Below are positions 6,019 through 13,172 of a stretch of DNA of 14,703 nucleotides, in pieces. Origin of the DNA: a candidate division Zixibacteria bacterium 4484_93 (GTDB lineage Bacteria; UBP14; UBA6098; 4484-93); the NCBI GenBank assembly GCA_002085385.1, contig NATO01000011.1:1-14703 (forward strand), written 5' to 3'. The translations under genes were made by a program, and so were the position numbers. Positions within the stretch are counted from its first letter, which is position 1. Every line of letters starts with the position of its first letter. The notes under the pieces are model-generated. The model did not search any database, was not told the origin of the DNA, and saw only the letters and a list, made by a program, of their open reading frames with translations.

Positions 6019-8511
6019 TTACTTTGTTTTTGCTGTTTCCTCGACAATCTGATAGAGCTCAATCAGGTCACCTTGTTGGAAGTCATCGAAGCCGCTTATA
6101 CCGAGCCCACACTCGTATCCGACAGAGACCTCCTTAACATCGTTCTTGAACCGCTTGAGCGAGGTTATCTCTCCCTCACCAACAATCTCATCTGCACGGC
6201 GGACCTTTGCTTTTGCACCCCTTCTGACCAGCCCATCAAGCACAAAACAGCCTGCAATTTTCCCCTGTTTGGGTATGCTGAATACCTGACGCACCTCAAC
6301 GACACCGAGTTTCTCCTCGACAAGCTTTGGCTTGAGCATTCCGGAGAGTGCAAGTTCAAGCTCTTCCTCGAGCTCGTATATCACCTTATATATTCTGACA
6401 TCGACAGCGGCTCGCTTTGCAGCCTCCTTTGCCGACGGCTCCATTCCGACATTAAAGCCAAACACCACCGCACCGGACGCCCCCGCCAGAAGTATGTCGG
6501 ATTCATTAATGTTTCCGACACCCGCGTGGAGGATCTCGAGCTTCACTCCCTCAACCTTCTTTGAGGAGATAAAATCAGAGAGCGTCTTGGCAGAACCATC
6601 TGTGTCAACCTTCAAAACGATGTTGAACTGCTCGAGTTCACCGGACTCGATGCTTTTCAGCATCTCCTCGAGCGACACCTTATATCTTGTTGCTGCTGCT
6701 CCTTTTCTTGCCTCCTGTCGTGCAAGGCTTATCTCCTTTGCCTTCTTCTCCGACGGGGTGACAAAGAAATCATCACCAGCTTCGGTCAACTCCGCGAACC
6801 CTGTGACCACAACAGGAGTTGCTGGTCCCGCCTCCTTGAGCGGCTTTCTCCTTTCGTTCAAAAGCAGTCTCACCTTACCGGATGTTGCCCCACTGACGAA
6901 TGCGTCACCCCTATGGAGTGTGCCGGTCTTCACAAGAACAGTTGCGATGGGACCGAGACCTCTGTCCAGTCGGGATTCTATCACAACACCCCTCGCAGCC
7001 CTCTTGGGGTTTGCCCGAAGATTGAGCATTTCTGCCTGGAGCATAATGTTTTCAAGCAGTCCGTCTATTCCCTCACCCGTCTTTGCTGAGACCCGCGAGG
7101 CGAGCACATCTCCACCTATCTCCTCGAGCAGAACATCGTGTTTTGCAAGCTCGGAGACGACACGGTCGGCGTTAGCACCAGGGAGGTCCATCTTATTTAT
7201 GGCAACAATTATCGGAACACCGGCAGCCTTCGCATGGTTTATCGATTCGATGGTCTGTAGCTGAACACCGTCATTCTGGGCGACGACCAGAACAACAATG
7301 TCTGTCACCTGTGCGCCACGAGCTCTCATTGCCGTAAAAGCCTCGTGTCCGGGCGTGTCGATAAATGTTATCCTCCCATGTGGAGTATCTGCCTGATAAG
7401 CCCCGATATGCTGGGTTATTGCCCCCGCCTCACCTGCAACGATGGAACTTTTCCTTATAAAATCGAGTATAGATGTCTTTCCATGGTCGACATGACCCAT
7501 AATTGTCACCACAGGAGGGCGAGGGACAAGCTCCTCCTCCGAGCCCTCTTCCTCCTCTGGCAGGGCTATCTCCTCAGGTGCTGCCCATTCTATCTTAAAA
7601 CCGAAGGATTCCGCCACGAGCTCCAGGGTGTCTATATCAAGCTTCTGGTTGATGGTGGCGATTATCCCAAGTTCAAGGCACTTACTCAGTATATCGACCG
7701 CCGAAACGCCAGATTTCCTGGATAGCTCCCTGACAGTCATAGGGCCAGGGAGAACAATGAGATTGCTGACCTCCTCTTTCTCCTCCTTCTCCTTCTTCTT
7801 GTATTTCTTCTTTACCCTCTTCCTGGCTCCTAATGTAATTCTGGCAACGGTCTTGTCCACAGTACGCTGGAGGTCCTCCTCGTCGATATCAATTATCGCT
7901 CTTCTTCTTCTCCGCCTGGCAACCCTCTTACCCTTTCTGGGTAACTCAACAGGCTCAGCTTTTTTCTTCTTCTTCTTACCCTTTTTCTCTACCTCACCCT
8001 CGATGACAACCGGCTCTGCCATCTTTGGAGGAGGTGGAGGCTCTGCCTTCGCAGCAGGAGCAGCTCCCTTAATCTTTTTTATCTCTGGTGTCTCAATCAA
8101 TTTCTCTATGCGGCGCCTCTTCTTTTGCTCTGCTTTTCTTTGCTCTTCTTCCTCAGCCTTTCTGCGTTCCTCCTCCTCAAGCCGTTTCTCTTCTTCTACC
8201 TTTTTTTGCTCTTCTTCCTCACGACGCTTCTTCGCCTCCTCCTCAAGTCGCTTCTTCGCCCTGCGACGGAGCTCCTCTTCCCGGCGGAGACGTTCTTTCT
8301 CTTCCCGTTTCTCCTCCTCAACGAGAAGACGTTCCTCTTCCTCGATAGTTGCTATATCGAGCATCTTAACCATAAGAAACGCCTCCATCTGGGGCGTGAG
8401 CACGCTCATATGGCTTTTGACGACAAATCCGTTCTGACGGAGTAATTCTACCAGTTGCTTGCTGTCCAGCCCGTTCTGCTTGGCGTACTCAAAAATCCTT
8501 TTCCTTGCCAA
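6019..8511 (-). CDS. infB: Translation initiation factor IF-2
   Basis: IF-2 is a GTPase that brings fMet-tRNA to the 30S subunit and promotes subunit joining. The 830 aa divide into a first IF2_N module (about 1-50), a long Glu/Lys/Arg linker (about 55-248) with a proline run (158-162) and a lysine run (178-184), and a second IF2_N module (MTVRELSRKSGVSAVDIL, from 258). The G domain follows: G1 GHVDHGKT (339-346), G2 GAITQHIGAY, G3 DTPGHEA (385-391), G4 NKMD (439-442), G5 SAKTGEG (475-481). Domains II, III and IV then run to the end, with G-V-G-N-I-N-E-S-D in the usual place. The normal V-A-A-D-D-G-V-M-P-Q-T after G3 reads VAQNDGVQLQT. It follows nusA by 13 nt. Confidence 0.98.
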   Translation of the reverse strand: MARKRIFEYAKQNGLDSKQLVELLRQNGFVVKSHMSVLTPQMEAFLMVKMLDIATIEEEERLLVEEEKREEKERLRREEELRRRAKKRLEEEAKKRREEEEQKKVEEEKRLEEEERRKAEEEEQRKAEQKKRRRIEKLIETPEIKKIKGAAPAAKAEPPPPPKMAEPVVIEGEVEKKGKKKKKKAEPVELPRKGKRVARRRRRRAIIDIDEEDLQRTVDKTVARITLGARKRVKKKYKKKEKEEKEEVSNLIVLPGPMTVRELSRKSGVSAVDILSKCLELGIIATINQKLDIDTLELVAESFGFKIEWAAPEEIALPEEEEGSEEELVPRPPVVTIMGHVDHGKTSILDFIRKSSIVAGEAGAITQHIGAYQADTPHGRITFIDTPGHEAFTAMRARGAQVTDIVVLVVAQNDGVQLQTIESINHAKAAGVPIIVAINKMDLPGANADRVVSELAKHDVLLEEIGGDVLASRVSAKTGEGIDGLLENIMLQAEMLNLRANPKRAARGVVIESRLDRGLGPIATVLVKTGTLHRGDAFVSGATSGKVRLLLNERRKPLKEAGPATPVVVTGFAELTEAGDDFFVTPSEKKAKEISLARQEARKGAAATRYKVSLEEMLKSIESGELEQFNIVLKVDTDGSAKTLSDFISSKKVEGVKLEILHAGVGNINESDILLAGASGAVVFGFNVGMEPSAKEAAKRAAVDVRIYKVIYELEEELELALSGMLKPKLVEEKLGVVEVRQVFSIPKQGKIAGCFVLDGLVRRGAKAKVRRADEIVGEGEITSLKRFKNDVKEVSVGYECGLGISGFDDFQQGDLIELYQIVEETAKTK

Positions 8512-8524
8512 TATACCTCCAGCA

Positions 8525-9790
8525 CTACATCGTAATAAAGGCGTTACTCTTGTTTATCTCTTCCACTATCTCCCGTGCTTTCTGAAGAAGTTTTGCCGCC
8601 TTTGCATCACCGATACCGGGAACAGACTTCAATATCTCCAGGTGGGTCGTGGCAAGCTTCTGGACGGTATCGATACCCACATTTTCCAACTCCGCCATCA
8701 GCTTCTTGCCCACGCCGGGAACATCCCCAACACCCTTTAAGAGGGAGCCATACTGGCTTTCGCTAAAAAGCGTTATTCTCCAGCCAGTGAGCTTTGCAGC
8801 GAGTCGGGCGTTCTGTCCACCCTTACCGATGGCAAGTGAGAGTTCATCATCCGGAACAACAACTGTAACCCTTTTCTCGCCAGGATAAAGCTCCATATGC
8901 AAGGTAGTAGCAGGAGCCAAGGCTCTCGCAATATACTTCGCTGGGTCAGGGTCGTATGCAATGATGTCAACCTTTTCGTTGTTCAGTTCTCTGACAACAC
9001 TCTGAACACGCATACCCTTCATCCCAACGCAGGCACCAACAGGGTCAATCCTCTCATCGTATGTAGAAACGGCAATCTTTGCCCGCTCCCCTGCTTCTCT
9101 GGCGATGGCAACTATCTCTACCTTGCCGTCGTAAATCTCGGGCACCTCGAATTCAAAGAGCTTTCTCAAAAACTCCGGGGACCTGCGGGAAAGGACTATC
9201 TGTGCAGCTCCTTTTACCTCCTTTCTGACCTCCAGAATATACGCTCTGATGTTGCGGTTCTGTTGGTAGTGCTCGTTCGGAATCTGCTCGGAGCGAGGGA
9301 GAAGTGCCTCAGCCTTCCCGATGTTCACCATAACATTTCCCCTATCTATTCTCTGGATAATCCCTGAGACTATCTCCCCTTGTTTATGCTTGAAATCCTC
9401 ATAGATTTTCAGTCTCTCCGCCTCCCGAATCCTCTGAAAGAGTTCCTGCTTGGCGGACAGAGCTGCATTCCTGCCGAACTTGGAGAAGTCCAGCTCAACC
9501 TTTATCTCATCACCAGGAACAACCTCCGGGTTCATCTCGAGGGCGTCCTCGAGCAGAATCTCCATCGTGTTATCCAGAACATACTCAACCACAAGCTTCT
9601 TTGCATAAGCCTTTATCTCGCCCGTGTCAGGATTGATGATAATCTCACAGTTATCGGAGCTACCATACTTCTTCCTTATTGAACGGAGGATAGCCTCCTT
9701 TATTGTCTCAAGCAGAACCTCCTTATCGATGTTCCGCTCGGCGAGCAGCCCCTCCAGAGCCTCCAGAATCTCGTATGCATTCATATCCAA
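8525..9790 (-). CDS. nusA: Transcription termination/antitermination factor NusA
   Basis: NusA binds RNA polymerase and nascent RNA, controlling pausing, termination and antitermination. The 421 aa show the polymerase-binding N-terminal domain (about 1-130), S1 (about 137-201, GEIVSGIIQRIDRGNVMVNIG), KH1 (VGACVGMKGMRVQ, GMKG at 256-259), KH2 (LAIGKGGQNARLA, GKGG at 322-325), and two helix-hairpin-helix units (GVGDVPGVGKK at about 353-363 and SVPGIGDAKAAKLL at about 389-402). The C-terminal helix-hairpin-helix pair is a region that NusA proteins have only in some lineages. ATG 9790 and Met3 at 9784 are both possible starts. It lies 16 nt after rimP and 13 nt before infB; ylxR and ylxQ, often found here, are absent. 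Confidence 0.98.
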   Translation of the reverse strand: MDMNAYEILEALEGLLAERNIDKEVLLETIKEAILRSIRKKYGSSDNCEIIINPDTGEIKAYAKKLVVEYVLDNTMEILLEDALEMNPEVVPGDEIKVELDFSKFGRNAALSAKQELFQRIREAERLKIYEDFKHKQGEIVSGIIQRIDRGNVMVNIGKAEALLPRSEQIPNEHYQQNRNIRAYILEVRKEVKGAAQIVLSRRSPEFLRKLFEFEVPEIYDGKVEIVAIAREAGERAKIAVSTYDERIDPVGACVGMKGMRVQSVVRELNNEKVDIIAYDPDPAKYIARALAPATTLHMELYPGEKRVTVVVPDDELSLAIGKGGQNARLAAKLTGWRITLFSESQYGSLLKGVGDVPGVGKKLMAELENVGIDTVQKLATTHLEILKSVPGIGDAKAAKLLQKAREIVEEINKSNAFITM

Positions 9791-9806
9791 CAGCTTCCCT
9801 CCTGTA

Positions 9807-10247
9807 TCAAAACTTTATCACAACCTTCCCAAAGTTCACCTCATCCACGGGAGTATCGAACCTCCCATTCTCATTCCGAAGATGGAGTATCTCATCGGCG
9901 GAGTCGAGATAACCACCGACAACCCTCCCATCCTTCATAAAAAGCTTAACCTCCTCGCCTATCACCCTCTGAAAATCCCGGACAGTAGTCAGCTTCCTGT
10001 CGAGCCCGGGGGATGAGACCTCAAGGATATACGGTCCCTGGATGATATCCTCGGAATCGAGTATCTCCTCTATCCCCCTCGATAGCTCCTTTATTGTTGA
10101 TATCGGCAGTCCGCCCTCCTTATAAACATAAAACCTGAGAAGCCTCGACCTGCCGGTTCCCTTTGTATCAATCTCGACAAGCTCACAACCTTGCTCCTCG
10201 AGATAAGGAACGATAATCTTATCAATCTCAGACAGTAGCTCTTTCAT
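9807..10247 (-). CDS. rimP: Ribosome maturation factor RimP
   Basis: RimP assists early assembly of the 30S subunit. At 146 aa it has the usual length. The N-terminal domain includes GCELVEIDTKGTGRSRLLRF and ELSRGIEEILDSED; the family signature EVSSPGLDR is at 76-84, followed by the SH3-like C-terminal domain (VIGEEVKLFMKDGRVVGGYL). It is the first gene of the long operon and is preceded by a 67-nt divergent intergenic region. The Shine-Dalgarno sequence is weak (GGGG about 8 nt before ATG). Confidence 0.95.
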   Translation of the reverse strand: MKELLSEIDKIIVPYLEEQGCELVEIDTKGTGRSRLLRFYVYKEGGLPISTIKELSRGIEEILDSEDIIQGPYILEVSSPGLDRKLTTVRDFQRVIGEEVKLFMKDGRVVGGYLDSADEILHLRNENGRFDTPVDEVNFGKVVIKF

Positions 10248-10278
10248 AGCACAGACCCCAACAGGTTAAAATTCATTT

Positions 10279-10306
10279 ATAATACACCATTTTCAACAAA
10301 ATGCAA
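10279..10306 (-). promoter_or_regulatory. Candidate promoter of the rimP-pnp operon
   Basis: On the minus strand, TTGCAT (10306-10301) and TATTAT (10284-10279) are 16 nt apart. The -10 matches the sigma-70 consensus at five of six positions; the -35 matches only TTG. Transcription would begin near 10272, giving a leader of about 25 nt before rimP. It is the only promoter-like site I see before the operon's first gene. Weak, position-supported call. Confidence 0.4.
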
Positions 10307-10318
10307 GAAATAAATTGG

Positions 10319-10346
10319 TTGACAAGAGAGCTGAGCGGATTAAAAT
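10319..10346 (+). promoter_or_regulatory. Candidate promoter of the permease-protease gene
   Basis: A perfect -35 TTGACA (10319-10324), a 16-nt spacer and TAAAAT (10341-10346, five of six) face right. A start about 7 nt past the -10 would be near 10353, directly at the in-frame ATG 10354. If real, the mRNA is leaderless or nearly so. A separate TATAAT at 10278-10283 lacks a -35 but would allow a longer leader and the upstream starts. Confidence 0.4.
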
Positions 10347-12384
10347 GTTTCGTATGCTTCTATATCAGATAAAGATAGTCTTTAGAAAGGAGATAAAGGA
10401 ACTTCTACGGGACAGACGCACCATCTTTGTTATGGTTATTCTGCCCATAATCCTCTATCCCTTGTTGATGATAGGCATTTCGCAGATAACCCTTGTGCAG
10501 ATGAAGAGGATTGAGGCTCGCACATACAGGATGCGACTTGCCGGCAAGGAGGGGAAGGAGCTTATCAGGCGGTTCACACTCGACCCTCAGTTTCAGATAG
10601 ACTATGTCGAGGATGACAGTTTCCCATCGGATTCGTCCCTCCTCGGTGACTGTGATGTTGCCTTGGTTGTGGAGGATGGCTTCGACGAACAGCTTTTGTC
10701 CGGTTTATCCGGTAAGATACGGATTGTTTTCGACCGTGCGGACGATATATCGGAGGCGGCAGAGAAAAGGGTGGAGGAGATAATAGGCTCGTTCGAGGAT
10801 AGCCTTCTATCCGAAAGATTGAGGAAGCGAGCCTTACCGGAGGGGTTCGCAAAACCGATTGCACTTAAGAAAACCAATGTTGCACCCTCCGGCAAGATGG
10901 GTGCGTATCTTTTCGGCGGAATTCTGGTGTTTATACTCATAATTATGGTGATAAATGGGGCATATTACCCCTCCATTGACCTTATCGCAGGTGAGAAGGA
11001 GCGGGGAACGCTCGAAACTGTCCTCGTCTCGCCCGTCTCAAGAGGGTCTGTTGTTCTTGGTAAGTATCTTGCTGTCTTCTCAATCTCCGTCGCAACTGCC
11101 ATTCTGAACCTCGGGAGTATGGGGCTTACATTCTCGTATATGGCAGGGTCGCTCTCCGGTGTGGAGAATGTGAACTTCTCCATATCGGGTGGGAACATCG
11201 TATTGATACTGCTTATGCTCCTGCCTCTTTCGGGGTTATTCTCTGCTATTTTTCTTGCCATCTCCTCATTCGCCCAGAGCTATAAAGAGGGGCAGCACTA
11301 TCTGACGCCGGTATTCATCGTTGGTGAACTTCCAGCCTTTGCTGCACTTGTGCCTGGGCTAAAATCCTCTGTCGCATCCTCGTTTGTTCCTGTGATGAAT
11401 ATAGCACTGGTCTTCAAGGGAATGCTGCTCGGTGAAGGAAACTGGCTGCACCTTGCTATCGCATTCTTATCATCGCTTCTGTATGCAGCGGTTATGATAA
11501 AGCTGTCTGTATCGCTTTTGCAGAAGGAAGAGGTTCTCGTTGGCACAGGGAAACCATTTGCTTTTTTGCTTCATACAAGAAAACTACCGGATATTCTCGA
11601 CTCGACCCTACTCGTGATATTTTCCCTCTTGCTTCTTGTCTTTGTCGGGGCGCCGCTACAGGCAAAGAATATATTCAACGGACTACTCATAACAGAACTC
11701 ATCCTCGTGCTTCTGCCCGTCCTACTTGCCGTAAGAATCTTCAAGATAGACGCGAGGCAGCGCCTTATGTTAAACCCACCAACTGTCAGCGACACCATCT
11801 TTACACTCATCGTTGCCCTCGGTGCCTGGATAGCAGTGAGTGGGTGGCAGGCTCTCCAGTCGCACTTTCTGCCGGTGCCCGATTTGTATATCGACCAGAT
11901 GGAGAAGCTCATCTCCACCAGCGGGACGAGACCGCTTCTTTATCTTGTGGCAATGCTGGGGGTCTTGCCCGGGATATGCGAGGAGTATCTTTTCCGTGGA
12001 TATATGCTCTCAGGATATCGCCGGAGGCTATCGAACACGGGGGCAATATTCCTTGTTGCCGTTGCATTCGGCGCATTCCACCTCGATCCATACAGGTTTA
12101 TCGGGGCAACTGCCCTCGGTGCTATCCTGGGATTTATCGCCGTGAGGGGAAATAGCCTTTACCTTCCAATGCTTGCACACATAGCCAACAACTCCCTCGG
12201 AGTTATTGCAGCAAACATCGGACTGTTCGAGGAGGGGGTTCCCTGGTATCTTGCACTCGCGGGGCTGCCCGTGGTATTTTTCGGGCTGAAGCTCATAGGT
12301 AGCCGCCGAGAAAAAGGATGTATGCCCCCAGATGCACAAGAAAGCGGTAGTATCTCGTCCCGGCAGGAAGATAGCGAAAGATAA
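10345..12384 (+). CDS. ABC-2 permease (NatB-like) fused to CPBP intramembrane protease
   Basis: This is a two-domain inner-membrane protein. The frame is open from TTG 10315; ATG 10345 (MFRMLLYQIKIVFRKEI) or ATG 10354 fits the family N-terminus better. Residues here count from 10315. The permease part has ELLRDRRTIF (about 29-38), a first membrane helix (about 39-60), a soluble domain (about 61-200), then LIAGEKERGTLETVLVSPVSR (from 223) and several more helices, as in Na+-exporting NatB permeases. The C-terminal CPBP (Abi/CAAX-like) protease has all three motifs: EEYLFR (E556, E557), FxxxH... FHLD (H589) and HIANN (H622, N626). Such fusions are known. No NatA ATPase gene is adjacent, so transport needs an ATPase coded elsewhere. 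Substrate unknown. The last 30 residues are hydrophilic and overlap coaX. Confidence 0.9.
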   Translation: MFRMLLYQIKIVFRKEIKELLRDRRTIFVMVILPIILYPLLMIGISQITLVQMKRIEARTYRMRLAGKEGKELIRRFTLDPQFQIDYVEDDSFPSDSSLLGDCDVALVVEDGFDEQLLSGLSGKIRIVFDRADDISEAAEKRVEEIIGSFEDSLLSERLRKRALPEGFAKPIALKKTNVAPSGKMGAYLFGGILVFILIIMVINGAYYPSIDLIAGEKERGTLETVLVSPVSRGSVVLGKYLAVFSISVATAILNLGSMGLTFSYMAGSLSGVENVNFSISGGNIVLILLMLLPLSGLFSAIFLAISSFAQSYKEGQHYLTPVFIVGELPAFAALVPGLKSSVASSFVPVMNIALVFKGMLLGEGNWLHLAIAFLSSLLYAAVMIKLSVSLLQKEEVLVGTGKPFAFLLHTRKLPDILDSTLLVIFSLLLLVFVGAPLQAKNIFNGLLITELILVLLPVLLAVRIFKIDARQRLMLNPPTVSDTIFTLIVALGAWIAVSGWQALQSHFLPVPDLYIDQMEKLISTSGTRPLLYLVAMLGVLPGICEEYLFRGYMLSGYRRRLSNTGAIFLVAVAFGAFHLDPYRFIGATALGAILGFIAVRGNSLYLPMLAHIANNSLGVIAANIGLFEEGVPWYLALAGLPVVFFGLKLIGSRREKGCMPPDAQESGSISSRQEDSER

Positions 12385-13033
12385 GATTTGCGTCACCGCC
12401 TGTCAAAAATATCTCTGCTTCCTCTCCGATTGCCTCCTGTATATCCTCGATGCTTCTCGTTATCCCACCGACAAGCGAGTTCCTGATACCTGCTCTTATG
12501 CACTCATCCGTCCTCTTCCCGAAAGGTCTGCCAGAGTAAATATCCTCAAGCTCCGGCAGGAGCGCACAGCTATCGGATAACGAGTGCGAAACAACCCGCC
12601 AGCCTGGGAGAATCACTCCACCTGTAAAGCTGCTATTATGAACGACATCCACAGTAACAGCAGTTCCGACATCCACGACTATCTTCAAGGGGGACTTTTC
12701 ACCCAGATGAATAGAGGCAAATGCAGATGCAATCCTGTCAACACCAAGAGACAAGACATCATAATCGATTGCCAGAGCAGATGAGAAATCAGCGGTGGTA
12801 AGAGCCTTCGGGCGGGCGCCTATACGCTCAATCTCCGATATGAGGAGATTCCCTGCTGCTGGATTGACGGATAGAACAAGGTTTTCACCATCCAGAAGAT
12901 GCTCCGAAACCGCAGGAGGGAAAGCATCTGCACTCCGTGCGAACAAAAAATTCTCTACCACACCGGTTTTGCCAAAGCGGACAAACTCCATCCTGCTATT
13001 CCCGACATCGAATATATTGCAGGGAACACTCAT
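12293..13033 (-). CDS. coaX: Type III pantothenate kinase
   Basis: CoaX phosphorylates pantothenate in the first step of coenzyme A synthesis; the type III enzymes need a monovalent cation. The 246-aa length is near the family norm. Motifs: phosphate-binding DVGNSRMEF (9-17), GVDR (97-100), DVGTAVTVD (121-129) with the likely catalytic Asp121, GGVILPG (138-144), and LTGGDAN near 210-216. There is no fused BirA domain. GGAGGG lies 12 nt before ATG 13033. It is transcribed towards the permease-protease gene and the two 3' ends overlap by 92 nt; the C-terminus (RFLVHLGAYILFLGGYL) is inside that overlap and looks family-like, so the reading frame is probably correct. Confidence 0.95.
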   Translation of the reverse strand: MSVPCNIFDVGNSRMEFVRFGKTGVVENFLFARSADAFPPAVSEHLLDGENLVLSVNPAAGNLLISEIERIGARPKALTTADFSSALAIDYDVLSLGVDRIASAFASIHLGEKSPLKIVVDVGTAVTVDVVHNSSFTGGVILPGWRVVSHSLSDSCALLPELEDIYSGRPFGKRTDECIRAGIRNSLVGGITRSIEDIQEAIGEEAEIFLTGGDANLIFRYLPAGTRYYRFLVHLGAYILFLGGYL

Positions 13034-13085
13034 TTTTATTCCAATCCCTCCGATAAGATTTTTGATACTATACTCATAAAAAAAC

Positions 13086-13113
13086 TTGACTTAATAATAG
13101 AAATTATTAAATT
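13086..13113 (+). promoter_or_regulatory. Candidate promoter of the secreted-protein gene
   Basis: TTGACT (13086-13091, five of six), a 16-nt spacer and TAAATT (13108-13113, four of six) face right, with a start expected near 13120. This leaves a leader of about 50 nt before the inferred start at 13173. The spacer is almost entirely an inverted repeat. Moderate -35, weak -10. Confidence 0.4.
13091..13110. repeat. Perfect 8-bp dyad in promoter spacer
   Basis: TTAATAAT and ATTATTAA are exact reverse complements around AGAA. The dyad begins on the last base of the -35 and runs into the proposed -10. This is where a dimeric repressor would block polymerase. AT-only dyads also occur by chance in such AT-rich DNA, so the operator role is inference. 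Confidence 0.5.
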
Positions 13114-13172
13114 AAGCTCAAGGAAAATATTTCTATTTTATGTGACATTATACAATTGACGGAGAGCAGGGA

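Larger units (their letters stand above)
13034..13172. other. AT-rich divergent intergenic region
   Basis: These 139 nt between coaX (minus) and the secreted-protein gene (plus) are far richer in A and T than the genes on either side. They hold the coaX ribosome binding site (GGAGGG, 13046-13051), an ATACTATACT direct repeat (13065-13074), and the promoter-like site and dyad listed separately. A TATAGT on the coaX side (13072-13067) could be its -10, but I find no matching -35. Confidence 0.6.

Noticed and set aside
6332..8437. Long plus-strand open frames (269 and 310 codons) opposite infB
   Set aside because: They are serine/phenylalanine-rich mirror images of the Glu/Lys/Arg linker and G domain of IF-2, with no family likeness and no ribosome binding sites.
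10315..10344. TTG 10315 as the start of the permease-protease
   Set aside because: It has no ribosome binding site, overlaps the promoter-like -35, and the first residues are not like the family N-terminus.
13065..13074. ATACTATACT as a promoter -10 (either strand)
   Set aside because: The hexamers are good, but no -35-like sequence sits at a suitable distance on either strand.
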